A stretch of DNA of 64,000 nucleotides from Trametes villosa (GCA_002964805.2 PUDQ02000066.1:124001-188000); one strand, 5' to 3'; shown: positions 22,703 to 34,933, counted from the stretch's first letter. The notes: a model not told the origin generated them from the sequence alone. Numbers and translations are program-made.

Positions 22703-25700
22703 TCATCTCTTCTTCCCCTTCGTCGTCTTACCCGCCATCTTCGCCTTCACAGGCCGCTTCGCCGCGCGCGCCGGCACGGGGCCCTCGACAAACTCCACCT
22801 CGTCGTCCTCCTCCGCGATGCTGCTCATCGCCTTGCGCTTATGCGTCGAGCCCGAGCCAGACGTGCCCCCGTCGAGCGCGTCCACGTCGATCACCTCCCC
22901 CGCCGTCGACACCGACAGCCGGCTGGCCCCCGCCGCAGAGCGCACGGACGACGCCGGCGACGGCTTCCGCGACGACACGCGCGTGTCTGCACCGCCCGCC
23001 CCGGGCGTGCCCCCGTACGCCGGTAGCGGCGGCGCGCCATCGTCGTGCTCCGCGCGCGCGCGTGCGGCAGAGGCGGCGGGCGCGTCGTCCAGCGCGATGC
23101 GCGTCTCGCGCCAGTCGCGCGCGAACGCGCCCTCCGCGTACAGGTCGTCCTGCAGCGCGTGCAGATTCTCCTCCATCATCCCGTCCCCGCCCGCCCCAGG
23201 CGTGTGCGCGGGGATGACGCGGTCGCCCGTGAGACGCGCCTCGAAGAGCTCGAGCGGGAGCGCGGCGGAGTTCTTCACCGCGCCCGGGTCGTCGGGGGGA
23301 CGCACGTCCGCCCCGGGCACGTCCCCGAGGTACTCCGTCCACTCCCACGGGCGGTTCTGCACGGGGCCGGCGGGGACGAGCGCGCCTGTCGCGGGGTCGC
23401 GCGTGGCGTAGATGAGGTTGTCGACGGCAGGGTTGAGCGCGAGGTAGGGAAGCATGGTGCGCAGGCGGGCTTTGTACTCGGGCGGCATGTCAGAGGGGAG
23501 GTCGGGGAGGTTGAACTCGGGGTAGTTCCGGAAGGGGTCGAAGGGCGCGGTTGCTTTCATGTCTGAGGGTATCGCTGGAGAGTGAGGAGTACATCAGTGA
23601 GTGGTACCACACCGGATGACAATGGGTCTCACAGTCGAGGGTATAACACAGGGTATCCATGATCAACGGGAAAGCAAGCATATTCAAACCTTCACCAGCG
23701 CCATGAATCTGTGTAGCGTCAGCTCGAGCCCTTCGTGGGGATGACGCAGTCTACGTACCAAAGCAAGCCTTGTCAAGTTGGCGCAGAGCTCCTCCGCGAG
23801 ATCCTTCGACTGCTGCGACCAAGTGACCGGGAAGCCCAAGAAAAACTGCAACATTCGCGCAAGGAAGATAACCGCCTGAGAGCCACGCGCAGTGTCCTCG
23901 CTCCATGGTTGTTGGACAAGGCCCGTCATGATGTCAGTCATCTCAGCGAACTTCGTACACAGGACCGCGAATAGAGGATCTTGGACCGCGGTGTCGAGTG
24001 GTGGAAGAGACGTATCTGGCCGCGGCGCATCCGGTTGAGAGTTGTTCGGCTGAGGGTCGATTGTACGGAACGGGGCGACAATATTCGCAACGAGACGCAG
24101 GATCTCGCCGGCACACGACACCATGCGCATAATGGACTCAATCCTGTTCGTCCCATCGCTGTCGCGGAGGATGTCCACTATGCGCCGTAACCCGGAGTTG
24201 GCGAACTGCGTCATAAGTCAGCGAGAGTGCTGCTTGCGAAGTCCAAGGGTTCGCACCTTTCCGGCGACGGTCTTGTCGACGTTGGTGATCATCTCTGCGA
24301 CGAAATCGGCTTCCTCAGGGCTCTTGCAGTGGTAGAAGACCCCGCCAGAAACCTTGTCCAAGCTCGCGCAGGCTGCGAGCCGGGTGGACTCCCGGGACAT
24401 GCCCTCGCCGAGCTGCTTGATGGTCAATCTGATCTCGATGGCGGTCGCGGCAAGCTTCCATGGGCTGAGGAGTGAGGACGCGGAGCTCCACTCGGCGGCA
24501 TTCACAGGCCCGTCTACATGGGTTGAGTGAGCAGCACGGCGGGACTCGGCAAATGGGCTAACACACCTTGTCCAGGGTCGTTCAGCATGAGACGCAGCGC
24601 GCTCACAAGCGGCTCGTGCAATTCTTCGTTCTGAGGCTTCAATCGCTCCTCGAACGCGAGACGCACGGCGTCCAGGTCGCGGTAGATCCCCTGCCGGAAC
24701 ACGCTCACTCTGCATATCGTCCTGCGCAGGCTGGTCGTGGCTTGGCGGAGCGCCTCTGGAAGGTAGCGGTTCTGCTCGATGAGCACGAGGTCGGGAAACC
24801 GGGTAACGAGGTTGGAGAAATGAGGTTCGCGGAAGACGTCGCGCCGCCGCGTCTGCAGCCCCTGCGCCTCGAAGACGTCCACCGGCGGCAGGCCCGTCCC
24901 GCACTCGTCGCGCAGGAGGAGGTGCTCGAAGAGGGTGTTGCTCCACGTGAGAAGCGTCTCCAGCGCCAGCGCCTTCTCCTCCGAGGTCACCCGCGCGCCC
25001 TCCTCCCACTCGGTGTAGATCAGGCTCTCGAGCATCGTCGTCGTCGTGAGCGCCCCGTAGCAGATGAGGTATAGCAGGACAACCGTGACGACATCCCACG
25101 TTTCCGGGGTGAGCGCGGCGACTTCGCTGCGCCCCAGCGGCGCGAGGAACCACGCCCGGATCTGCTCGTCCAGGCCCCGCGGCAGGTGCTGATCGACGTG
25201 CAGCAGGAAGGTCGCGTACCGTAACGCGCAGGCGCGGCGCCCCGGGACGTCTTCGATCATCACGGGGATCTGGCGCAGACTCGCGACGGTGTTGTCCCAG
25301 ACCTTCCACGCCCAGTCCGACGACGTCATGTACTTGTACCAGAGGCTGTTGGCGAGCAGCGAGGGCGCCTCGGGATTGGGGTCCGTCGCCAGAAGAAGGA
25401 TCTCGGGGAGCACCTGGGGCACCTGATCGGGGTTCTCGTTGGTCGGGAAGAGGGCCTACCAACTCAGATGTCAGCGCCTGGAAGACCGGACAGTGGAGCC
25501 ACTCTTACGTGAGAGAACGCAGAGATATCCGATAGCATCTGCTCTCGAGAAGAAGGGTCGAGATGCTGGTCGTTGTCGACCTCGGCGAGAAGCTTGAGGA
25601 GTATCCGATTCTGCAACCCCCGGCTTCGCCATGTCTGGTGGACGGTCCAAAGAGCAGAGGCAACCTCCTTCATACGATCCATGCAAGCCCAGACCTCGAT

Positions 25701-28541
25701 ATGTTGCCGGATTGTTTCGATCACCGCTGTGAGGAGGGCGATGTTGTTTGCGTACCCCAGCGTGTCAAGAGACATCTACTGGAAGCTCAACGCATGAGCG
25801 TTTCACAAGGGCTGTAGAACTCACATCCAGTATAGAGCCATACGACCTGACGCGAGCCATGATGACTGTGGATAGGGTGAAGACGCGCAAGATGTGACCA
25901 TCCGCGCCAAATCCTTGGCTACAACACAGTGAGCGAGCACGTAGCGACAAAGGAGTACCTTAGCACCCACCTAGTCAAGAATCTCTTGTATAGTGGCAGG
26001 AACCATTGCTTGAGGGTCTTGAGCTGCTCGTAGCGCGGTGCTGACAAGAGATTACTACAAGACTTCCAGAAGGTAGTGGTCAACGGCTCTCCAACTTGTG
26101 GCTCGCCTGCATGTACTCGTCAGTACCTCGCAGCGAGTACACGGAGTAGAGGAGCTTACCACCGAAGACCTCAGGGACCAGAGCGCGGAACTCTTTCCTG
26201 ATCTCGCGTTCGTTCAAATCCTCTGGCGTTTCTCGCACTCGGAATCCGTACAGGATGACTTTGCGTTGGCTGATCACGGACGCATCAGAGCTGTTCAGCG
26301 GTATCCATCGGAGGAACTGTCGATGCCGGGAACCTTTCTCCTGCAGGACAAGAGTGAGCAAGCCGTCGCCAAGCGTTCTAACCAAACTATTACCTGGCTG
26401 TACGACAGTCCTTCCTCCCCGCGAGCAATCAGACGCTGCATGTACTGCTCATACGAGAAGAGCTCGTGCTTGACGAGCTGCCCGAAGAGCAACGCCACCG
26501 CAGGCAGGTTGCCCGACTCCCCCGCGACGTCTGAGCTATCAAGCCAGTCAAACAGCAAGTCTTGGATCTGCCCGTCGGGTGAGGGTGCGTCTCGTCGAAT
26601 CGCACGCTCCTCCGCCCTGTTCCTCCAGATTTGGAGTAGACACGCGGCGGCGTATGGTCTGTGGTCTCCATACTGCAGAGGAGTGACGCTCCAAGTGAGA
26701 AGGAAGTCGAGCTTCCGGGAGAAGGAGGGCGAGATCTCCGAGTTGTCGTCAAAGAGCGCCACGCTCGACATGTCGGTTTTCCCGGAGATGGAGTTAAGAA
26801 GCTGGGTGTCAGTTAAGCAGTGATATATCTGTAGCAACTCCGAACAACACGTCGTACCTTGACGTCTGAGAGAGCCGATGACAGGGATCCCAGGACGCGT
26901 GTAGGAAGGTGCTGGAAAAGCATCGCCTCGTTTCGCCTTTGCACGTCGGACAGCGTGTCCACCACCGTCTGTTGGAGGACCTGTAAAGACACTTGGGAGT
27001 TCTCCGAGCCGTCCGCCACGAAGTTATCCATGAGGATTTCCTGCAACCTAGCGCCATACTGGATGTGCATTCGTGGGCAAACGCATGCATCAGGCAGAGA
27101 CAAGAATGCCCTCTGGAAAGGATGATTTACTCAGCGTCCAAGAGAGACATGTCCCCAGTCTCGGAACGTACTGAGATCAAGCTCTTGAGGATATTCGCGG
27201 TATCGGGCAGAAACTCGTTCGCCGGCGGATCCCTCATCTAGTCTGATTTAGCGACCCGCAATTAGAACGGGAAGCGAAGATCTCACCTCTTCCAGCTTGC
27301 CCAAGCTAGCCTCAATGAAGGGGCGCGTGAGAGCGCGGCTGACAAGCATCCCATCAAGGTACTCGTCCGCCAGGCGCACGACGAACCCCGCCTGCGCCAG
27401 GTTGCACGTCCCCATCTGCTGCACGAGCCACGCCAGGAACGTCCGGTTGTCGACCAGGCCCTCGGCGTAGAACGTGCGCAGCAAGCTCAGGCTTCGCGCC
27501 AGGTGACCGCGCAAAGTTAGCACCCCAGTTCGCACCCGCGCGGGGGGAAGCGCTTACGTACCAGTACGTGAAGCGCGAGATCCATTTCTGGCGCATCTCG
27601 CCGTCCGAGAGGACGCCCTTGAAGGTCTGCTTGATGCTGGCGACGAGCCGCGGCGCGCTGGGCAGCGCGATGTCTGCCAGCTGCTTCTTCATGTAGCTTG
27701 TCATTACATTGGCCCACTCGACGCTGTACTGCGTCGGGTTGTACGACGGCTTGTTCCGCAGACCTGCCTGCAAAGCCGTCAGTATGGCTATATCGAGCGT
27801 GAAGCCCTCCCAGGACGCTACCCACAGACTCGTTGGCGCCGAATACTCGGAGGAACCATACGGCCCGAGAGATGGCCACGTTGTTCGTGTGGAGGAGGTC
27901 GAGCAGATCGTGGCCCTTTGCCCCGTGCGGCACGTTCTTCCCGAGCCTTTGAAGGGGGATGTCCGGGTTGGCAAGATCGGCAAACCACGCCTGCCGCTTC
28001 CCGTCGTTCAGGGTCACGCGGGAGGGCAGCCGGAACGACGACGATCTGGCATGCAAATGTCAGGATGCAGGAAGCCGCACACTAGCACGCTGGCGGCATT
28101 GTACGTACGGGATCGACGGGATGCTTTCGGCCTTGCGCGCGAAGATCTGGTTCATGACATCCTCGAGCGCGCTCAGCGCGTCGTCTTGCATAAGGCGCTT
28201 CCGAATGTCATGCTGTTGGCTATATGTCTCTGCCTGCGGTATCGCTTAGTACAAGGGGCGCGCTAGGCATCAACGCTGAAACTTACTAAAACTTCAGGCT
28301 TGAGGATGAGACCTAGCTTGACGTTCGCCTCGGTAAGTATTTCTTCGACATCATTCGGCCGAGGTGGGTAGAAGCCGATGTGTCCTACAATCCGTAGCCC
28401 GACGACCTCAGCGGTCAGCAGCTAGTAGCGCCTGTAGGTGGCGTCAGGCTTACCGACGTCGCCGGAAGTGTGCGCTGTGGGAAGCCATTCAGGCGGGCGC
28501 AGCTCGTATACGGGGAGAGGCTCTTTCTCTCCCTTAGCCAT
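22703..28541 (-). CDS. MED12: Mediator subunit 12 (Srb8), kinase module
   Basis: A many-exon gene encoding roughly 1,550-1,600 residues. The N-terminus reads LPVYELRPPEWLP, GFYPPRP, then the Med12 domain signature VPHGAKGHDLLDLLHTNNV, RAVWFLRVFGANE, LRNKPSYNPTQYSVEW. Helical segments run through LDFLLTWSVTPLQYGDHRPY, LLTWSNTLFEHLLL and LRRIVDILRDSDGTNRIE. A 19 nt exon at 23690-23708 (IHGAGE) restores phase into the last exon (22703 to about 23575), which carries FRNYPEFNLPDLP and RPWEWTEYLGD and a basic end. MED12 activates CDK8 with cyclin C in the Mediator kinase module, which mainly restrains RNA polymerase II initiation. The ATG at 28541 directly follows an intron (28542-28596), so a further 5' exon probably existed; a transposon now begins at 28611. 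Confidence 0.88.
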
Positions 28542-28596
28542 CTGTTGAAGATACGTGAGACTGGCTTTCATTAGCAAAGGAACCCGAAGGACTCAC
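28542..28596 (-). other. MED12 5'-proximal intron
   Basis: On the - strand the interval starts GTGAGT, has a branch-like GCTAATG, and ends CAACAG directly before the MED12 ATG. At 55 nt it is the usual intron size here. It implies a first exon (5' UTR or extra coding) at 28597 and above, of which only 14 bases remain before the transposon edge. Confidence 0.65.
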
Positions 28597-28607
28597 AATA
28601 GTACAGC

Positions 28608-28610
28608 AGT
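28608..28610. repeat. Target site duplication AGT, left copy
   Basis: AGT directly precedes the left terminal inverted repeat and matches AGT at 39152-39154 after the right one. CACTA (CMC) transposons make 3 bp duplications. Confidence 0.6.
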
Positions 28611-28632
28611 CACTGCGTGAAGCGGCAAATCG
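28611..28632 (+). repeat. Left terminal inverted repeat
   Basis: The 22 bases start CACTGCGTGAA and match the reverse complement of 39130-39151 at 17 positions, with 10 of the first 11 identical. Confidence 0.62.
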
Positions 28633-28860
28633 CACGGGGTAATCTCCTAGCTGTAATGACAGATCGCCCCGAATATCCAGCTGGAGAGAACAAATCGGTC
28701 GAAATAGAGCCTGCGGAGGTTTCAAATCGCCAATGTGACGATTCCTCTGGATATGGGTTGGGAGATTGCCGGTGCCCCGAATCGCACGGGAGGAGATTAC
28801 CTAGGCGCCCGCGGGGGGGAGATTTGAGGTCGCGCGGCGGCGCGATCGAACATCGTCCTC
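28616..28860. repeat. Left subterminal motif array
   Basis: The words AATCGCACGG (two copies, near 28627 and 28783), AAATCGCC, AGATCGCCCC, GGAGATTGCC, GGAGATTACC and its inverse GGTAATCTCC, and GGGGGAGATTT all fall in this 245 bp. Similar words recur in the right end (38800-39130). CACTA transposases bind short repeats in such zones. Confidence 0.5.
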
Positions 28861-28919
28861 GCTGCTATGTCTGTTCACACCACATACGACCTGGGGCTAC
28901 TGCTCAACGCTACTGCACG

Positions 28920-28928
28920 ATATATATT
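28920..28928 (+). promoter_or_regulatory. TATA box of the first transposon gene
   Basis: ATATATATT lies about 60-68 bases before the ATG at 28988, a spacing that fits a fungal core promoter. Confidence 0.5.
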
Positions 28929-28987
28929 TTTCTTGCGCACGTAGATGTCATCTATCGGATCCTGTCCTTCAACTCCCACCATCCACC

Positions 28988-29872
28988 ATGCCTCCCACTC
29001 GCACCGCCAGCATGCACACACCCTTGCGCCGCCAGACCACCCCTCTCGGTGTCGGACATATCCGGCCCCGCGACCTCGCGGCTGCGCCCAGTCCCCCTCG
29101 CGTTCACACCACGCCGGCCGAACGCTTCGTTGGCGCTTTGCTTGAGGGCGATCGCCTTGGGCTGGGGTTCCTCAAGGGCACCGAGCACCTCAGCAATGTC
29201 AAGATCGAAGTCAGCGTCGAGGAACTGCCGGTAAGTAGTTGCAACTTGTCATGCTGTCTGCGGGTCTCCCAAGATGTTAAACTCAAACTAGGGCAAGATT
29301 GAAGGGATATACCAGGACTCGTCAACATGGAAGCTAGTCCTGTATCTCAAGCCCGACATGTTCATGACACCGCTCCGCGTGCAACTCGCGGAGTTCTTGG
29401 GGGGCTCGTATGCGGCCGACGCGCCTACTTGGCTCGCTCGCTTGGGCGACCTGCGTGGCGAACCCACGGCTCGCGTCCGGTCCTACAAGTGGATCGAGAA
29501 GTTTGTCGTACATCTACTCACTACGCCGCACACAAGAGTGCCCCGCGCCCCAGTGTGGCGCGAAATGCTAACCTATGTTTGGCGTATCAAGGTACGTACA
29601 TCCCTACATACTGATTCCGTCCTTGCTAAGTATCGCGCTGCCCTTAGGAGGTATGCGATATGGCACACCGTACACCACGAGACCCCTCCACCCCTCGCCC
29701 GAAACCGCGCCCACGGCGATCGGGCAATATGCTCGCCGGCGCGATGGCCGCGCTCACGTTGGAAGGTGGCGTCGCGAGTGCAATGGCTGCGCTCTCTTTG
29801 GAAGGTAGCGTGGCGGCGGAGCCGAGCGCGGTCGACACAAGCATCGAAGCGGGCGGTTATGCGACGGCGTAG
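28988..29872 (+). CDS. Transposon-borne unknown protein A
   Basis: Three exons (28988-29230, 29292-29591, 29648-29872) join in phase to 255 residues. The N-terminus is basic and Pro/Thr-rich. The middle is folded-looking, with alternating hydrophobic strands (VKIEVSVEEL, TWKLVLYLKPDMF) and helices (PLRVQLAEFLGG, RSYKWIEKFVVHLL). Near the C-terminus is a near-duplicate segment: AGAMAALTLEGGVAS followed by AMAALSLEGSVAAE. I do not recognise the family. It lies between the inferred transposon ends and in the same direction as the transposase. It may be an accessory transposition protein, like the second proteins of plant CACTA elements, or a captured host gene. Confidence 0.7.
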
Positions 29873-30289
29873 TGTACTAGTCACTGTAATGAGTAGCGTT
29901 TTCTGCATTCAATTGGCTCCGACCTCGCGCGATGGCACACGTGTCTGTCACAATAACTGTTCATGAATTGCCCCGGCGTGTCGCCTCCTAGGTTGTCCGA
30001 CACTCCACATGAAAGCGGGCTGACATTGGTGAGCGCCCGCCGCGCCGAGGCGCGCGGGCGCTTGGTGCGCGCGTGCGATGTGGGGTCTCCCGCGTTCTAA
30101 AACTCATCGCGCAGGTTGCGATGTGTCGTAGCTCGGGCTGCTTGTATATATCTGCGCGGGGACGCCCACCGCGCGTTCTTCTTCCCCCGAGCACCCACTT
30201 GCCTCTGCTACTCGCGCCGCCACGAGCTCAACATCCCGCTCTCTTCGGGCTCCTTTTCCTGGGGACGGCCACATTGAAGCTTTTCGGTC
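29873..30289 (+). promoter_or_regulatory. Promoter and leader of the transposase gene
   Basis: A TATA box (GTATATAT, 30144-30151) lies about 140 bases before the ATG at 30290. A GC-rich imperfect inverted repeat sits at about 30033-30060. CT-rich leader sequence follows the TATA box. No coding exon is seen. Confidence 0.5.
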
Positions 30290-33200
30290 ATGGGGACCTC
30301 CAATGTCAGTTATGATAACAAAGGTGTTCGTGCACAAACTAACCACTCTACAGGAGCGACATCCCAACGAAGAAGTCGCGTGCTGGTGCAAGAGGTGCCA
30401 AGGCGCGAAGCGGGCGTGGTCAACTCGAGCCGGTCACTATGCGCAGGAGCGGCGGCGGGCCTCAACGAAGGTGAACTTGACGAAGAAGGTTGCAATTCAA
30501 CTAAGCAAGGCACGCGCGTCGAGAGCCAACGCGCAGTTGGCTCTGGTTACCTCCGGCCGCTCAGAGGCCTCTCGCTCGCCAGAGAAGACCGCTGGTGCTG
30601 GTCAGCACGAAGCCATGGCTCAGCCAATGGTCGTCGAACCGCCGGCGCATCAGGTCAGTGTTTTCTTGGTGGGATGTCATCCTGTCTAACCCTTGCTGAT
30701 CATCACCCGCTCGACGTCAGCCGGATGGGAATATTTGTCAAATGGACGCCGAAGCGCTTCGAGGTGGTGCTTCCATCCTCCCGCGTACAGCCGCGCACGT
30801 TTGGGCGTTCATCGCTCGTTCTTTCGCACCCCCATCTTCCCCCTCCTCTCTCGCATGGCCGAATCTTGCTGTCGCACCTCTCGCACCGAGCGAGACACAA
30901 CTCGAGTCTCCCTCGTCCTCCACCATCGTCGAAGTTGAAGACCCCGCAGACATCGAAACGTTGCAGCCCGGCAAAGGTACGAGTTGGCTCTCTACGCGGG
31001 GTGGCTCGCCTCTGACGTGGCAGCTCTCTGATCCTCCAGATGATCCAAACGAGACCCTTTGCGACGACGACGACTGGGAGGAGTTCGATGAGGACTCCGT
31101 GGACGCTCGTCCGCTTCCTCCTCTCGCCGGAGAGCTCTCCCAGACCGACAACGAGTTAGTTAACACTCCCCCCGTGTCCGCAGTCGCGGCCGCCCCGCCG
31201 TCTGGTGACCCAGCAGCGATACCGCTCGACCCTGATGCTATGGCACACGTCAACGACCCCGATCCGTTCCTCATCGCGCACACGCTTCCCAACACGTCGT
31301 GGTCGGCCTGGAGCATGTCACACCCGCCGGTTGCGCTCGCTATGGTCCTCGTGGCCTGGCTGCACCTGGCCGCCCATCTTCCCTTTCGGATATGTGATGT
31401 GGTGTTGACCGTTTTCGGTTACATCCTGGTGGACGCCGGGCATCAGAACCTCACTCCCTATCTTCGTACATCCCTGACTGGATGCCTGTCTGCGTTACGA
31501 CTTGACCCCGCCATCCGCATGTATCCCACCTGTCCTGAGTGTCTCGAACCGCACCCGGAGTCCGTCACGGCCGACGCAGAGGCACGTTGCACGAACTGCG
31601 ATCACCCTCTCTTCAAGTTGGACGACGTCGGCACCACTACAGGGCGGAGAAGAGGGAAAGGAAGACGAGCGCGCGCATACCTACGCACCCCCGCCAAGTC
31701 CATCACGGAACAGCTCGCCATCCTGCTAGCTCAACCCGGTATGGAAGAGGCTCTGGACTCTTGGCGCCGACGCTCGCGCCTCTCCGGCTGGCTCTCCGAC
31801 TTCTTCGACGGCGCCATCAGCAAGTCCCTCCTGGGCCCGGACGGTCGCCCGTTCTTCCAACACGACACGCCAATAGATCCGGTCGGGGAGTTACGGATAG
31901 GTTTAGCTCTAGGGGTCGACTGGTTCGTATGGCTGCGCCGTGCTCGCCTCCGCGTCGCGCTGAGCGTACATCATACTATCACAGGTTCTCGTATCTGCGA
32001 AGCCTTCTCACGCCGTCGTACACGTCTTGTCCCATGTCCTTCAATATAGTCAACTTACCACCGTTTCTACGGTCAGTTTTCCCTAAAGGCGGTCGAAGTA
32101 AAGTGTACTAGTAACTAACGCCTCCTGATCGATAGATATCGTGCGAGTAACCTGCTCTTGAGCATGATCATCCCCGGACCGAAGGAGACAGACCCTGACC
32201 AGACTCAGCGGTATCTGCGAGTACTCGTCAACGAGCTCATTCGATTATGGCACCTAGGAGTCGTCTTGCCCACGTTCCGCAACGCGCGAGGGCGCCTCGT
32301 GCGGGTCGTCCTCGTCGGCGTCTTCTGTGACAAACCAGCGGCACACAAGATTGGTGGCTTCGGTTCGCACTCTCACACCTTCTTCTGCACGCGCGATTGG
32401 ATCACCCAAGGGCTCAAGGCGACCGTTGCCGCGTTCACACAAGGTGGTGAGTACTCGTGTCGATTGTTTCATGCCCGGTTTGGTGATTGACGCGTGCTTG
32501 CATGTAGGTTTCCTGGCGCGTACAAATGAACATCATCGCCGCATGATGCACGAATACCGCAACTGCGCAACGAAGAATGCCCGCGAGAACTATGCGAAGG
32601 CGTACGCGACGCGCTGGTCGGAGCTCGCGCGGCTACCGTATTTTGACACCTGCCGTATGGTGGTTGTCGACCCAATGCACAATCTATTCTTGGGTGTGTG
32701 CTTCTGACGCTAGTCGGCTTACTGGAGTTGTACTGACACTCCGTTAGGGCTTGTCAAGACGCATTTTTACCACATCTGGGTCCAGCTCAAGATCTTTCGC
32801 AAGACGAAGGAGATACGCCGGCTGCACGAGGTGCTTGCGGAGGTAGCATGCACGACATCGCTTCTCGCACTTATGCTGATTGCAGTCTCATTCGCCAGCT
32901 CCAACTCCCTTCCAAACTGGGGCGGCTCCCGAAGCTCATCGGTGAACCGGCGGGAGGCTCTCTCACCGCTGATCAGTGGTTGATTCTCGCCACAGTGGTC
33001 GGACCGCTCGCAGTATGTACTTCGTAAACCGTGGACATATATACTGCTAACTACCCTTATTTACCAGATTCCCGCTCTATGGGAAGATCTGAAGACCACC
33101 GGCGCGGATGAGCCGGGGCCTGAATTTCTGCAACAGCGTCGCGAGGCCCTCCACAATATCGCGCAGGCTAGAAAGTCTCGACGTCAAGCTCAGCGCAAGC

Positions 33201-34933
33201 GCGGGGTCGGGTCGAAGAAGGATCCCACGAAGCGTGCTCGAGGACACGCGAAGGTGGCAGTTTCCACGACGGCAGAGGTGCGCGCGCCCTCTGTGTCTCT
33301 CTGTTGTGTGTCGTACTCAATGTTCCCGTATAGGACGATTCCGCGCCTTCGCGACGCTCCGAACGCGCACGCAAACCCACAGCGAAAGCGAAGGTAATGT
33401 ACTTTGGCTGTGCCGGTTTCGTCCCCATCTGATCGATGTTCGCAGGAACTCGTCCTAGATGCTGATGACGCCGGCGGCGTTGAAGATCCGGACGACGAAG
33501 GATGGTTTGATGACGGTGACGAGGACGAGGAAGACAGCACGCGCCCGCCGCAGTTGCATCCTCGCGACCTCGACAACTTCCTCAAGCTCTGCGCCGCTTT
33601 GAAGTTGTTCCTCGCGGAGCGCTTGGATGAGGCACAACTGAAGGATGCGGATACACTCCTGCGCGAGTACTGTGTGGAGCTCATCGAGGTACGTCGGTGA
33701 CGGTTTCGCTTTCATGCTGTGCTATGCTCATTGCGTTGTAGCTGTACGGTTCCGAGGTCATCCGTCCGAACCATCACTATGCGACCCATACCGCTGATTT
33801 CGTGCGCGACTACGGCCCTCTACGCGAGTTCTGGACGTTCCTGTTCGAACGTCTGAACAAGGTTCTGAAGGGCTACAAGACGAACAACCACGAGGGTGGT
33901 GAAATCGAGCTCACGTTTTTCCGAGAGTTCCACCGTGGGACCCAGATGAATCGCCTGGTTAGTGCATGTCGCGGACGCGGTACCAAGCCAGCTGCTCACG
34001 AAAGGTCCTCACTTCACAGTTGACAGAGGGTACTCAGCATCCCACCCAGGCCAGCTTCGTGGCTGCGTCACGGCTCATGCTCCGGGCGACGTCCGACAAC
34101 CGGGGAACTTTGCAGCAACTCTCGGAGGCGCTCGATGAGGCCTACAATGACGGTCAGTCAATTTGCGTGCTCGGACGGCATGGCTACGCAGTTGCTCATG
34201 TTTGCTCGTTTGCTGCAACAGAGCACGTTGCGCTGTCGCTCAGTGCCCATTCGGCGACCGAGAGGCTGCCAAGCCAGGTGTACTACGCATTCCTCGCTTC
34301 GATGAACCGTCGAACCGCGGCACCGGCGTACCATTCCGAGGTCGCCCTCGCGCCCAACCCGGCCAGCATACTCATCAATAATCTGGCTGTCGTGTTCGAT
34401 CATGTCGTTGTGCACGGTCACCGCTACGACGCCGCCGCTCGCGCTGTGTCGGCTGTGAACTCGCTAGCGCTGGTTCGTGTGTCAGCAAGTGGGGCGACTT
34501 GGGTCGGCGAGGTGGAACATATCGTGCTGTACGAGAACGCGCGGACGGGGATACGTGAGACGTTCGGCTACATGAAGTGGCTGAAAGCGATCGACCACAC
34601 TATGCTAGATGGGACGGCGTGGAAAACGTGGTGCGTGGCTTCAATTGTATGCTGTACACATGCTATGAACTAAAATGACTGCAGCCATACAGCGTTCTCG
34701 ATGCAAATTTGGGAGAAGGACCAGTTCTTGGACCCTGCGGTGGAACCAGGCCCGTCTCCTGTGATCTCCCTGGAGGACCTCCTCGCGCCCGTCGCGCGCC
34801 ACTACGCTGACATCGACGGCCGCCGTGTCTGGTTGACAATGCCCCTCAGTCGTTCGGTAAGCTGGGCCACTCGATTGTCATACTTGACGTTGTCTGACGC
34901 AAACTCTTTCCCAAGCCGGTCAAACTCGCCTGA
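30290..34933 (+). CDS. Tnp2-type (Transposase_21, CMC) transposase
   Basis: About 16 exons join in phase to roughly 1,280 residues with no stop. The start (MGTSN) leads into a short Cys cluster (ACWCKRCQG). A second Cys set follows (CPECLEPHP, RCTNCDHPL). The transposase core shows LSMIIPGPKETDPDQ, CDKPAAHKIGGFGSHSH, TFFCTRDW, RWSELARLPYF and the hallmark VDPMHNLFLGLVKTHF. Later parts include GGSLTADQWL, NHHYATHTADFVRDYGPLREFW and NKVLKGYKTNNH. The last exons give a Ser-Pro-Val-Lys-Leu-Ala end. An acidic linker (DDEGWFDDGDEDEEDS) sits inside. This is the DDE-type enzyme that cuts and inserts CACTA-like DNA. One intron uses GTTCGT as donor (GVDW|F). The intact frame across so many introns suggests the gene is functional. 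Confidence 0.9.

Noticed and set aside
23561..23683. Gene boundary between the MED12 body and a separate downstream gene
   Set aside because: A 19 nt exon joins both parts in phase and the RPWEW segment is expected at the end of fungal MED12.
24568..25074. Antisense open frame within MED12
   Set aside because: Mirrors well-spliced MED12 exons; His/Arg/Glu composition typical of a shadow frame.
29990..30012. CACTCCACATG as a left transposon end just before the transposase
   Set aside because: No inverted partner found beyond either downstream gene, whereas 28611 has a matching partner and target duplication.
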